64,000 nucleotides of DNA from Pholiota molesta (taxonomy: Eukaryota; Basidiomycota; Agaricomycetes; Agaricales; Strophariaceae). Positions 24,952-36,999 of the stretch are shown here, piece after piece. How positions within the stretch are numbered: position 1 is the stretch's first letter; each line of letters begins with the position of its first letter. A model generated the notes under the pieces. That model did not search any database. It saw only the letters and a list, made by a program, of their open reading frames with translations, and was not told the origin of the DNA. Made by a program: the position numbers and the translations under genes. Location of the stretch: positions 31,647-95,646 of the forward strand of contig JACGCK010000172.1 in the NCBI GenBank assembly GCA_014925825.1. Reading direction: 5' to 3'.

Positions 24952-26208
24952 ATGTTCTACGTTCTTTTTCCCCTTTTCCCCATTCCAGTGATAGGAACGG
25001 TAGTGAGATATAGAGCCACTTACTACCCTTTGTCTATTAAAGAGCAGTTAACACCGTCCCTCTCGACCGTCGGGGTAAAGGATTTGGCTGTCTCCCGAGA
25101 GCCTGTTCCAGATCTTGAGGGTGGAAGCGATGCTAAACTCAGCGGCGATGCAAGTGCACGCGATGTCCAAAACCCACCACCCACTTTCTGGGGCGTCTTC
25201 ACAAGTGTCTGGAGACATGAGGTGCGTATTTACTATTTTACTCGGGAGACATTCACATGATTTGCTTACCACTTTGTCCTTAGCATTTTGAAGGTCTTCT
25301 GCAAGGATATCGTCTGTATCTTAACTCGGAAATTCCTCGTCGTATTAACTTTCAATTTTAGTTCCGCACTTACTCCTAAGCATGGCTATCATACGCTTCT
25401 ATATATCCCCCACCTTTCTACCGTTCGTGGAAGATAAATATACAATCCTGCCCTTTAATATACATACTTTACATTTATTACCTCATTGCGGCTTACAGGT
25501 ACTTTCAATTGCCCTGAATGCTTTGATATCTCCCTATTAACGCCTTTTTTCACCCACAGGCTCATTGTCTCTCCTCATAAATTTAGACTAGCTGAGCCCA
25601 AAAAGATGTTCCATCTCACCTTTACGGATTACGAACGCAGTCACCCATTCAAGCTCCTTCAATATTGCGGACTCGTTTTGCCATTCTTCCTCAACTTGGT
25701 ATTCACCAAATACATCCACATCCCACTATATGAAGGGAACATGAGGAGGATGGAGTCCCCTTTCTATACACCTCCGGGCGATGAAGGTTTATGGTATAAG
25801 TATCTTATGCAGCCCAATTGGTATAGCTGGATGCGGGTTGGCATACATGTGGGGTTGGTGATCGCCGCCACCCTGATTTGGACACCAGTTCATGTCATTC
25901 TAACGAGATTGGCGGTACAGCCAGTACATGGACCACCGAACGCAGAGTCGGTAGAGGAAAGGGACACAGACAAACTCGTCGATACGGGCATCGTCGCAGC
26001 GCCTTCGTATCTTCAGTATGGTTTAATCACTACTGACTTCTCTCACATTTGCTGATCAATTGCGTTGAATAGCTTGACCACTGAACAACATCCTTATCTT
26101 GGTTTCAGGGACTGCTTCAAGAGAATTGTTAAGGAAGAGGGTTGGGATGTTTTATACCGCTGCTGGTGGCTCACAATGTTTGGATTCTGGGTTCCTATCC
26201 TCGGTTGA
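24952..26208 (+). CDS. Divergent mitochondrial-carrier-like membrane protein
   Basis: Exons 24952-25221, 25284-25311, 25362-25498, 25560-26015 and 26073-26208 (TGA) build a protein of about 340 residues. FPLFPIPVIGTVVRYRATY at the start and a terminal segment FKRIVKEEGWDVLYRCWW resemble degenerate solute-carrier repeats seen in a conserved basidiomycete carrier-like family (recalled, not searched). Hydrophobic segments include LLQYCGLVLPFFLNLVF and VGIHVGLVIAATLIW, so it is a membrane protein, probably of an organelle. The canonical PxDxxK carrier signature is not intact, so transport activity is uncertain. Within 25362-25498 the frame must shift by one base between a PHLLLSMAII segment and a YYLIAAYRLIVSPHKF segment, with no splice site available. 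Confidence 0.6.
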
Positions 26209-26422
26209 AGTTGATGAAGTTGATTCAAGGAATTTCACTATACCAAAGTGATGCATGTAAAGTACAGAACATTGGCTAAAGACGAAGATTGCTTCTCTTG
26301 TTACGGGAATGAAATATATTTAATTATAACTATGCCATCCATTTGTACTCATACATACACAATATCCTCCTTTAAAATTGGCAACCTCCTGTCATGGTGA
26401 TTCATAACTTCGATCCAGAGAG

Positions 26423-27161
26423 TCAAATAATCTTCGCAATCTCAGCATCAATTGCTTCAGGCGTTGTCGTAGAAGCCCATCGTTGCACAACGTTTCCATT
26501 CTTATCGACAAGGAATTTCTCAAAGTTCCACTATGTAACAACCAAGCCATTCTAGTAGTCAGTACAAGGGCTTGACGATTTAAGGACAATTACGACAGCA
26601 CCTTGATGCGAGTGAGTCCCAACAGTCCAGATTTCTCGTTCTTAAGCCACTTGTAAACCTCATTCGTGTTGTCGCCATTCACGTCAGATTTCTTCATAAG
26701 GGGAAAGGTTACTCCATGGTTAAGAGTGCAGAACTCGGCAATGCCTTCATCGTCTGCAGGCTCTTGTCCACCAAACTAAATAAGATAAGATAGACGCTCT
26801 TAGTATACAAGTCGAATACAGTCAACCGCAGAAAAACACACTTGGTTGCAAGGGAAACCCAGGATTTCAAGACCTTGGCCTTTGTATTTGTCGTACAGAG
26901 CTTGAAGCCCTAGATTAAAAGCGAAACGCGTTCAACTTGTCCACTTGCAATATCAACGGACGTTCGTACCCTTGTACTGCGGTGTGAATCCACTGCGGAT
27001 GGATGTAAAGGTTAATACCGTTCACCATGGGCGGTAGGAGGTGCTCACCATTTCGAAGCAACGTTTACAATGAGGACGGGCTTTCCCTTAAGATCGGCGA
27101 AGTCGAAGACCTTCTTTCCCGGCAGCTCAGCTTTCAAGGAGTAGAATCCGCTTTCAGACAT
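26423..27161 (-). CDS. Glutathione peroxidase / thiol peroxidase
   Basis: Fungal GPx (yeast Gpx3/Hyr1 type) reduces hydroperoxides with thioredoxin or glutathione and can act as a redox sensor. Five exons (27161-27049, 26992-26970, 26909-26842, 26775-26602, 26530-26423) give 161 residues, the usual length. The peroxidatic Cys is formed across the first intron in [28 protein letters not shown] holds the second conserved Cys and the Gln, and [14 protein letters not shown] holds the Trp/Asn of the active site. The protein ends AEIAKII. The second exon is only 23 bases. There is no targeting peptide. It lies on the minus strand directly downstream of TERT and converges with the carrier gene. Confidence 0.93.
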
Positions 27162-27502
27162 TGTTGAATATCGCGTTAGATGCTGGGTATGTGTGGTTGT
27201 AGTAGAGAGGATGTTATGGAGACTGTGATGAATATTTATGGAATTCCGAAAGCTGCTGAGAAATCGTGTGCAGTGGATGGGCGTGATCGTGTGTGGCATC
27301 CGATTCATAATCAAATGGTTTTTTGAGTTTCTTCCTTGTATAATGTATTTGGCGTCGACCAAGTCCCTGATATCGCCAGTGCAGCCCACACGTCGCTTTC
27401 GGGCTCTAATACACCGAAGAGCACACAATGAAGCACGTGCTGACGTAATTATTTGACAAAATCTGATCAAAATTTCGCAAAAATCGTCTCTGTACTGTTG
27501 CT
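27162..27502. other. Intergenic, GPx promoter and TERT 3' end
   Basis: 341 bases between the TERT stop and the GPx start, both minus. No additional feature is seen. Confidence 0.5.
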
Positions 27503-30500
27503 CTACTGGCTACGAATCTTGGACCCAGCGCCTCTGCTTGAGATCTTGAGGAACACCGCCTGGCCTTCCTTTACCAAGCCCTTGAACCGTCGATGGTATA
27601 ATCTGGATTTTAATCGCCGCAGCTCGAACTGAAGCCATGTCAGCAAAGGTTTGTAGTGAAAAGGCTTCCGGCTTAGGATATGATAGAAAGCGTGATTCCC
27701 GAGCCTGGACATGTCATTATTATGATCAGACTTGCATGGATGGCATATATAAATGGGCGCAGCGTCGTACCACATCACAGCTTCCTTGCGAATGTCAGAG
27801 CCTCCTTCGACCTTCTGGGTACCTTTCCGGCGAGCCTGTCCATGCGTCGTCGTATAATTATATAGGATTGTTCTCTCGATGACATCTATAGAGTGGCATG
27901 CTCGGTCAACTATTAAAGTGAGCAACGTGGGACGTACTGCGCAAGAAGGCGATATTTCGTTTTCCACCCACGCCCCAGTTACGGAGATACTCGTGCATTT
28001 TAACTGCTGTCAGCAGAAGATTCTGGTATATGTTGAGATATACGACATGTTCGGTATTCAATTCTCTGTCAGAGAAAATGACATGACTCTTCGCCTTTGC
28101 CAACCTACAACATCGTTTATCGGTATAAAATAAAGAGAATGTGTCTTCACTCACTGAAGTATTTTGTAATTGAAAGCTGCACCAGGTCTCCGACCTCGAT
28201 CAATGGTCATCGTATTACTTATACCTATTGTCGATCAGAGGAGATGATTAGGTACAACATATAACCTTACCGCTCCCAAGATACCGGTTATAATCCACGG
28301 TCACTGACAAGTCTCGCATGTTAATGGAATATCCACACCAAGGAAACGCTGATTGAAGGGTTAATAGCAAGAATCGAGTCATGAATATCATTTAGCTTAC
28401 TTCGTTGATTGGGTGCGACAGTATTCTGAACTTGATCGCGGTAGTCAAAGTTAGTCAAGGTCTTTTCTAGAGAAATAAAGCATCCATATTCCGGGTGGCC
28501 TATAGACAAAAAACAAAAATTAAAACCCAGACATCGAACGGGAGGTGAGTTACATGAAAAGGAAGCAAACCTTTATTCATCATATCCAAGAATTCAGTAG
28601 CCAGATTACGGCTAGTTGTTATGAACAAATAGTCGTCGATAACTCGTAATAGTGTCTGAATGGACCATGTAAGCAACATAAGAAATGCGTATACAAGAGA
28701 TGATACGGTACGCTGTGAGGATTGTCCATGAACTTGGGAAACTTTTTTTCAAGATCGCCATAAAAGAAAGAGCAAAGGATGGACGACAGTACAGATCCTT
28801 GAGGAATGCCGACTGTTTGGCGGTAATAATTAGGGCCAATCTACAATCGAGGTAATAGTAATGAAGGGCTCGAGGTTGAGAAAATGGATACCAAATACCT
28901 TTACAATATTTTCTGTGATATGCTCTTCCAAAAGTTCAAGAACCTGTTGCTTCTTCGACAATGGGTATACAACCTAAAGAAGATTAGCCACCACTCAATT
29001 AACATAGATCGAGCGGACCTGGTCCACAAATATAGTATTTCGGAGGACACTGGCCAAATCAGCTGCGTGGCGGAGGAAATGAGGGTGATCGTCTAAGTAG
29101 AAGTTGAGGTGTTAGTGTCGAAATATCAAATATGCATACAATGTTCACCTTCAGGAACTGCTTTCTTTACATAAGTGCGCCTTGTTTTGTCCAACATTAC
29201 GCTAATTTGACCGTACCTTTGCATCATGTAAATGTCCTAAATAGCCCTTTCAGCGAATGTATAAAGAAATTATTCCGCACACGTTACCTCTGATAGAAGC
29301 TGACGCAGAATTTGCAGCAATTTCGTTTGATCAATCGTGTCGAAACACGCTTGGACATCTACCTTGACGAAATATAGTTTCGGTCTTCGACGTTTATAAG
29401 CAGAAAATTCATGGGCATACATTCCAGAGAATACATACAATGCACCGTTGATATCTCGCGGAAGTGCAGCCTTGAACTTCTTCAATTTGCGATATATATC
29501 GTCCGGACTAAGCGCCGAAGCTCCAAGAAGCTGAGGTTGATTGGTCTGGTCATGAAAAAAGGTGGTCAAAGATATGTTCGGGATGTAGATAGATGAGATG
29601 GCTTACACGTTCATACGTCAGGATGCTGAATGCGGCCTGAAGAACTTGGTTTATCGATTGCCCAGTAATAAATGATCCCTATAGAAGTGTCGGAACATAA
29701 TCTTGGAATGGTCAGATTGAACAAATACTATACATACTCGATTCATGGTTTTCCGCCTCCGAAGATTAACGATAGGTCGGACACCGGTGTCTTTCGGCAA
29801 TAATCGAACAAAGGAGAATCCAAGTTTTCGCTGTCGCAGGATCTCTGCTGCATCGGCCTGTATATAGATTACGAAGGGTAAACTCGTGTACTCGATAGAA
29901 AAACTTACATCAGTCAACTTCTCAAAGGTTACTGCAGTTAGGCGTTGAATGAGGGGTGCACATAGGGTCGTCCAGTCGTCATGCCTGAAGTACAGCACTT
30001 GGTTGCGAAAAGCAGAAGATTCTGTAATATAAAATGTTGTCTGACCAAATACATTGTTAGTTAGCAAGCGTTACTGAAAACTAGGGGCGTACCTTCAACA
30101 ACGGTAATACAAAAGAATCAAAATACCAAAATAAGAAGTCTTCAAGCAATTCTCGACGTTTGAGAGCATCAGATACAGAGACTCTGTGCTGTTGTTGGGC
30201 ACCAACGCTTGCCGAAGCCAGCCAGTCGCAAGCCGAAGTGCTAAAATTTTGCAAGATTGTATGGAGAGTTAGAGTCTCATACCGCGTGCAACGGATGAAT
30301 TGCTTGACATCTGCAAATGCGTTAGTAATGATTCACTCATAAATAATGTAAACTTACATCCGAGAACAAGTTTAAGATTGGTTTTAGAGCCCCAGAACGA
30401 TTTAGGAATAATGGCCATGGTAACAAGGGCGACATATCGTAACACCTTTGCAATCATACAGTTTCATAAAAATGCGACCAAGGGCTCAGAAGACTTTATT

Positions 30501-32297
30501 TACCTCTATATGGCTACACGCAAACTCGATGAATCGGGGTTTTTCTTTTGCATGTTTTCGCGCTTGAGTAAGGCCGATAGCAGGGATGGGGTTACCATCC
30601 GAGTCGAGAGATATATTTCCAGCGCCCAGAGAGATCTGCGAGCGCAATTGTGCGGACGTCTCAGACATCAACTCCTATCAAGAATATTGAATGTGGTTGA
30701 TAATGAATTGGTCGGATGGAGCTCACGAGAATGATGCTGCTGTCGACATTCTTTTTACTGATCTTTTGAGAAAACATTTCCTTTGATTTCAAGTTAAATA
30801 TATGGTTTGATTACAGTACACACCTTCGACGGACATGCTCTATCTCTTAGCGGTATATATCCACATTTGCAATGTCGTCGTAGCAGCTTTTCAAGAAGGG
30901 GTAAAACCTGCTTCAAACGTTTTGGGGTCTTGACAGATCCTGCCCCCTGGCAAATATTCAAGACTTCAACAAAGGACTGAGAACGAGCGGATAGAAGTAA
31001 ACCTTAATTTCAAGTTCCCTGTCCAAATAGTCTCCCAAGCTGTATGAACCTTTCGTAGTTGTCAAGGAAAACGGTGTATTCAAACCATACTGGCGTGCGA
31101 AGATATACTTAGAGACATGACGAACATTTTCGGCTTTCTTTCGCGCGTCTTCTACTTCCATGGCATTTTTTTGTTGATACGACGGATACAGTCGGTTGAA
31201 TACATCTGAAAATTGGTGAGAATAAGGGAACAAGTGGTACAGAGTGTACGCACGTCTCAAAGGTAGTCCGACAATCATATGGTTTGAATGAGGTATGAAG
31301 TTCGGCTTTGAATAGAATAATCGAACTCGCGCAAAGGATATATCAGCAGGGGAATGACTATGACATTCAGTATAGACCACCAATCAGAAAATATGCCAAC
31401 ATACCTTATGCCAACGTCATTAGGTTTGCGATGTTTAGCCGTCCTTAATTTGTCGAATCTTTGGCGCTTTTTTGGTCGATCCTCGTTATCATCTTCAACA
31501 AGAGTTCGAACTCGTTTCAGTTTAGATAAATTAGAGTGTTTTGTTGTGTCCTTGGCCTTTGGCATCATGTAAATCATGGGCTCTCCTGAAATTTGGCACA
31601 GACAACCATTCGGTAGAGAGGTAAATATCGAAGTTTCTGTTAAGAGGTGGAGCATGGCATCTTCCCCAATTCTACGAGTATCATGTATAGCTATTAGCGA
31701 AAAGAAATCAAGATGGGGAGCTTACCGATGCAACAAGATCTCCCATTCTAGCGCATGAAATGCTGTAATGGTCGTATTCAAGAAGTAGTTCGTAATTCCC
31801 ATCTTGCCATCCCGGCTCTGCCATAATTGCCAACATGGGATGCCTAATTTCGACTCCATTAAGTTTGACCTGGACAAGCTACAAGGAACTCTAACTCACC
31901 AGGCGATAACCAGAAGTAATGATGTTTTGGGGACGTTTGTTTCTGAACAGTCGCTCTTGGGCCTGGTCGATAATCTTCGAAGCGTTGAGGAATATATACA
32001 AGCGTATAAAGATAGATCATTCACCTCCCGCATATCGAGCATTGGGTGATGGTATCGAAAGGTCTTTCTTTTGTCTTCTTTGGTAGCGACATATGATGTT
32101 TTCAGAAGATCGATATATGCTTTGCTGTCGTTGTCTGTACAGAGAGCGACTACAGTGGGCTCTAATTCTGTCCTCGTGGGTAATTCGAGAGAGCCCTTCA
32201 GGTAGGTATACAAGTCATTCACGCAAGGATAGTAGGCCTGCAGTATGACTGAGGCTCCTGAGTCGGATTGGGGCGAAGAAGAATCATTGAGGGACAT
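27503..32297 (-). CDS. TERT: Telomerase reverse transcriptase
   Basis: This is the catalytic subunit that extends chromosome ends by copying the telomerase RNA. About 25 small exons run from ATG 32297 to the stop at 27503, all joining in phase, for roughly 1,150 residues. The N-terminal TEN/GQ-type region includes QERLFRNKRPQNIITSGYR (about 31920) and FHALEWEILLHRIGEDAMLH. The RNA-binding region has RLFYSKPNF, HVSKYIFARQYGL (about 31100) and TPKRLKQVLPLLEKLL. Later come FWGSKTNLKLVLG and ITESSAFRNQVLYFRHDDW. RT motifs are: 1 and 2, FSFVRLLPKDTGVRPIVNLR; A, KLYFVKVDVQACFDT (about 29360); B', YYRQTVGIPQGSVLSS; C, LLRVIDDYLFIT (about 28640); E, FPWCGYSINMRDLSV. The C-terminal extension ends with NHAFYHILSRKPFHYK and LYHRRFKGLVKEG. 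All three catalytic Asp residues are present. The gene is intact. Confidence 0.95.
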
Positions 32298-33110
32298 AAT
32301 TGCTTCTTGGAGCTTCGCGAAAGTCGATAGTTTCCTCTTCGAAAATGCTCTCACAGCTAGGCACTGAGTGAAGAAGTTGAAAACGAATGCAGCATTTCGA
32401 GTTGGAAGCGCGTTTGGCCCGTCACATATGTACACGTGCCGTGACAGTTCGCATACACTGAATTTAAATCTAAATCTAAATTTAAACCGTCCAAATTAAG
32501 ATCAAGCCCAAGGGCCTTCGCGGCTTCCTGGCTTCCGATGTGTGTGCACCCAATGTGCAGTATGGTGCACCATGGACTACTTAGGGTGGATTACCCATGG
32601 ACCGATGTGAGTGGCATCCTGACCTATTTGGCCCCAAGTTGTTATCGACGGATGATTGTCACTTTATAAGGGGTAAAGATTACAAGCCGACAGAAGAGAC
32701 CATGATAACAATAAGTTTGGAATGAGAAAACATCAGGGCACGCCATGGCGCAGGCGATACTCGCGGGCCAGTATTCAATTGTACGGTGAGAGCATGCCGA
32801 TGAAGGGACCAGAATTTTTCTGCTGACAGAGCCTATATAAGTTGAACGATGTTCCAGCGTCGGACTGACGACGCCAGTGGCCAGAATAACCACGGAGTGG
32901 AACAATAGCTTGGCATACGTTATTCTACCGGTGACATCCATCATCAAGCACAACGTTGGCCTCCTTTCTTTGTCTTTGCCACGTCAGAATAGGCAGGTCT
33001 TTATTGTCCTGCGACTCCGACCTTATTTATAACCAAGTACAGGTCGAAGAATCCCCTCCCTTCCTTTTGCAATCCTCCTGTTATACTGCTTCGACGCTGG
33101 TCTATGAGGG
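32298..33110. other. Intergenic, divergent TERT and secreted-protein promoters
   Basis: The upstream regions of two divergent genes. An AT-rich imperfect repeat of AAATCTAAATCT is at about 32466-32487. A minus-strand frame (32642-32953) shows no motif. Confidence 0.5.
33026..33032 (+). promoter_or_regulatory. TATA-like element
   Basis: TTTATAA about 80 bases before the ATG of the secreted-protein gene at 33111. Confidence 0.45.
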
Positions 33111-34323
33111 ATGCTGGGTGTCACTCATGCTTTGAAGCCCTTTTTCGCTATCCTACTCATCCTGTCTGCCGTTACGTTCACGTCAGCTATGCCCTGGACG
33201 TGGACAGGAAAGATCAAACACGCGGCGATCGATGAAGCTAAACTCCTCACCAATTCCGCTCGTTTTCAAGCAGGTTTGGGGCCTATAAAGCCAAGGTCCT
33301 TATACAATCCTACTCGTGTGAGAGGTATGTTTTTCAATGCTCAGAAAAGAAAGCTATTCGACTGAGGAAATAATAACTATCTCTAGGTATTCATAGTAGC
33401 GCCAGCCCAAGTCCATCTCCCCGATCGTGAGTACTGTTTTGTCTTCGCGTCTTAACAATCTCAAGCCGCTCTACAGTCTAAGTGCTACTCGGATGATTGA
33501 GGTCAGATCTATGGACAACACTTCAATCGGATTTGTTTCGAACAAAATGGACCAGAAGGGGTCAGTCAGAGAACGCCGCATTCCTTCAGATATTGGCATC
33601 GAGCCCTTAATATTTATTCTATTAGATCTTTTGGACTTGCACAAAACGACCAAGATAAGCTTTCGTTACTTTCGTGCCATCTTCCACGGTTCATTTTAGC
33701 CTTGCAATTGTGAGTTGATGGTCATGTATTCCTTTTATTTTCTTATCAATTTATTTTGGAAACGTGTTAGAAAGGGACGAAGCACCCTTTTCTTGGGGTC
33801 AATGGAGAAGATTGTGGGTCTCATACACATTTGATAAATTTCTCTGATTTATGCATTCTTACAGAGCTTCCCCCGAGACTCGTCCCGGAACTATCTCGTC
33901 GAAACAGAGCGAAGTGCGTTAGGTCTTCTTCATTGCTTGACTCCTTTCTTTGCTCACCGGGAATGATTAATACCTCTTAGCCCCTCCGGGATCAAAGCCG
34001 CAAGCCATTGGAAGCTCATCTAACGACAAGTCAGAATCATCGATTTGGAGTTATGATAAAGATACACACCAATTGACAGGTGAGGACCTCGTTATCCCGC
34101 ACCTATTACTCTCGGTGACCTGTTCGACTTTAATTATCAGCTCAATGGACTAACACGGGCGGAGGTAAGCGCTACCTTTATATTGTATCACTGCAATTGA
34201 ATTTATGGGCTAACACTGGCGAAAGAATCCCCGTCCACCCTGTTTTGGTATTATGCAAATGATCTAACGCTGGGACTTGTTAATAGTACTTCTTCGAATG
34301 CAATCTTGGACAGGAAGTTGTGA
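33111..34323 (+). CDS. Small secreted protein of unknown function
   Basis: The first exon (33111-33324) encodes a signal peptide, FFAILLILSAVTFTSA, and a maturation-like region ending LYNPTRVR. Exon 33387-33426 encodes SSASPSPSPR. Exon 33477 onward encodes SMDNTSIGFVSNKMDQKG. Later exons encode SSSNDKSESSIWSYDKDTHQLT (about 34000-34080), then AQWTNTGG, and WYYANDLTLGLVN before TGA 34321-34323. This order (signal, PxR linker, Ser/Pro segment, then short beta-rich pieces with IWxYDxxTxxLTAQWxN) resembles a family of Agaricomycete secreted proteins with no known role. Splicing between 33600 and 33990 is not resolved. It may be a cell-wall or effector-like protein; that is inference. Confidence 0.55.
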
Positions 34324-36999
34324 GTCGTAATATTTACATCTCTAACATATTCTTGGATGCTGAGAAAATGGTTTAATTTCTACAGTTATTGTATCTCGTA
34401 TAATTTACGTACTTTTCGGACTTACTTACTTTGTTGTATACAGACTCTTTTTTTGTAGGCCATTACCTACTGCTACTTGTACAACTCTTTAAGGACTAGA
34501 GAAATAATTTGTGACGTTGCCACTTGTAAAGGGAAATGATTCTAAATTAGCTAGAGATATGGACCTTGACACTGATGTATACAGTAGTACGAGCGTCAGA
34601 CTCACCAATGGACAATGGCATGGCATTCGAGCATAACCAAAAATTTCGTTTGATATTGAAAACATGACGTCCAGGCAAACATCTACAAGTGAGAATTCTA
34701 TCCGCTTCTTGCCCATGCGACTTGAACGTGTCATTAATATTTTATGACCCGCTGTTTGACACCTGCTATCACGTGTGGACGCAATGGCACTGTACTGGAT
34801 TGACCTCCGCCAGAACAGGAAAATACTTCCAAATTAGGCAGACATAACATAGAACCTACAACATCGTGGTATGTAGACTACCAGAAGGTATGTATACATT
34901 TCAAAGATCCGTATTTTTCATACTCTAGAATAGACGCTTGAGCAACATTCCATGGGCGTGGCCCGGAACGCTTTCGACATTCAATATGTGTATCAAGTAC
35001 TGCACTGCGCACGCAGTCAAACCATGCTCTGACCATGCACTGCTTTTCGGAATGTATCGCGGGATGTCAAGCAATCAATTGGTCTACCCAAGGCGCAAGG
35101 TATAAAGCGAGCACGGGGGGCGATCTGGGGCGATTCACCTGTTCACACGTGTTGTGGATCCTGATCCTCGTGTACAAGTCCTATCACCGCGAGGTCAATC
35201 GATTGCCTTCCCTGCCATCGAGGATGCAACACCCGGTACTGATAGAAGCAAAGACTTAATGAAAACCCTGGCATTCTGCGTGATCTAATCTATTGATAGG
35301 AATTTTTTCCAGCGATAAGAGCCAGAAAGAAAGGAACTTAGAACGTTCGTGTTGCGGGTGCGCGAGAGACAGAAGACGCGAAGAGGCACAGCATACGTTG
35401 AAATTAGCCTTTGTGGTGTTTGGTGGTTCGAGACAGAAACCCTGTAATTTCGGCTTTGAAGGGGCGAAACGCTCTTCTTTGATTGGCAACGGGAGTGATA
35501 CTGGTTGGTACAGCAAACCTGTGAGCCCTGTACAGAGCACGGCAGGTTGGCAGTCCGGCCAGCCATCCAGGGGCTCGATACTCGAGCAAATAAAAAATAT
35601 CAAGACTAACATAGATGCCCTCATGTTGTGGCTGGTTAACCATTTGTAATGTACAAGGCACGTATCATAGACAGATTACTCGTGTTAGGTGAACGAGTGC
35701 GTCGACGCCAGGCATGTCGTCTGGCCGCAGTCCATGAGAAAGGGTCAGTAAACAGTGATCGCCAGAAATACAAGCAGACTCATCTCGGTACAGTAGGCTA
35801 TGCGGCTGCCGAATTGTGAACCGGGTAGTCAGCACCATGTGGCGAGAGGGAGGGAGGCAGTATCAATTAGTCGGATGCCTCACGCTGCCTATGAAGGGCA
35901 AAAACCGAGTTGACATTATATATTCAAGAACCAAGTAGATTTGCCTTTGTGTTCTTGCAGGAGTGTTTCAAATCAAGAAGCGACTGCCTGGATGTTGGAA
36001 CTGAAGCCGTTAAAGGAGGATCTTGACAAAGAAATTAGTCAAGGGTTGATTTTATCAGTCCCTGAAGCCAGCAGCATAGGTAGCTCTTGATCGTGTTTTA
36101 TGACGAGGTGGTTGCCTCAAGGAAGCCTCGAGGATACTAGAAGTTTTGAGATGCATAGCACCGTGTCCATGGTTGTCACTTTAGCAAGGATTTGAGCGGC
36201 ACAAAGAACCAGGTTTCAATAGGCAGCAAAAATCGACGGAGGTCTCAGCTAGTTGCAAGTCAAGACAACATAACTAACGCCCATGCATGTCCTTCATTTC
36301 GCCAAATTAATAATCGTTGAATGCAAGGTTCGGAGACAGCTCGGTGCCTAAAATAAAAGGCCGACCGATCAACCACCGGTTTGCGTAGTGGGTTCGGGTG
36401 AAGAAGGCGTAGAAATCAGGAGAAGATGAAGAGAGTTGCACTTTTGGAGAGAGCCAGGCTGTAGAGAGAGGACGCTAGAAATAACACGAAATCGAATTTC
36501 CAAATGGCAAGTGAGTTTCCATAGCAGTCTCTTAATTATGAGGAGGGATGCAGACTGAGATGCCGACGCGGCCAGGGATATCAAAAGAAAGGAATTCAAC
36601 TCTGTTTTGAGGTGGGTCTGATTAATTTCCATGGAACAGTGGCGATGCAGGGCTCATGAGCCATGGTTTGGATATACGAATGGCGACGGTGCGCAGAAGC
36701 AGGCATTGGCAGAAACCTGGTCAAGTAACCAACGCAACAATAAGAGCAAGACGGCGTTAGGGCCTGCGGGAAGGAGGGTTTGAGAGGAATATAGGCGCCT
36801 CTTGGACATGAAAAGAAAGTGCAACGAGGCGGCGTGGGATGTTTCAAGGACAAGGACAAAAACGAGATTCCATATGGATGTGAGAAAATCAAAGTCCGCT
36901 GGCCAGGACAATCTTCCGCCGCTTCCCTCGCTTCATCACTCTCTCGCTGGCCCCCGTCCCTCAGAGGCCCGGTCGTCCTTCGTCCCCTTTCATCTCACA
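34324..36999. other. Long intergenic region, no gene recognised
   Basis: 2.7 kb. Overlapping open frames on both strands at 35256-35661 mirror each other and lack motifs, as do frames at 36369-36911. The right end has pyrimidine-rich promoter character before casein kinase I. No inverted terminal repeats or transposase motifs were noticed by eye. Confidence 0.45.

Noticed and set aside
28600..29900. Reverse-transcriptase motifs suggesting a retrotransposon
   Set aside because: The T motif, TERT-specific segments on both sides, no integrase, RNase H or LTRs, and a phase-consistent multi-exon structure show telomerase.
35256..35661. Overlapping frames of about 120 codons on both strands
   Set aside because: Two or three frames open together on both strands indicate stop-poor sequence rather than a gene; no motif.
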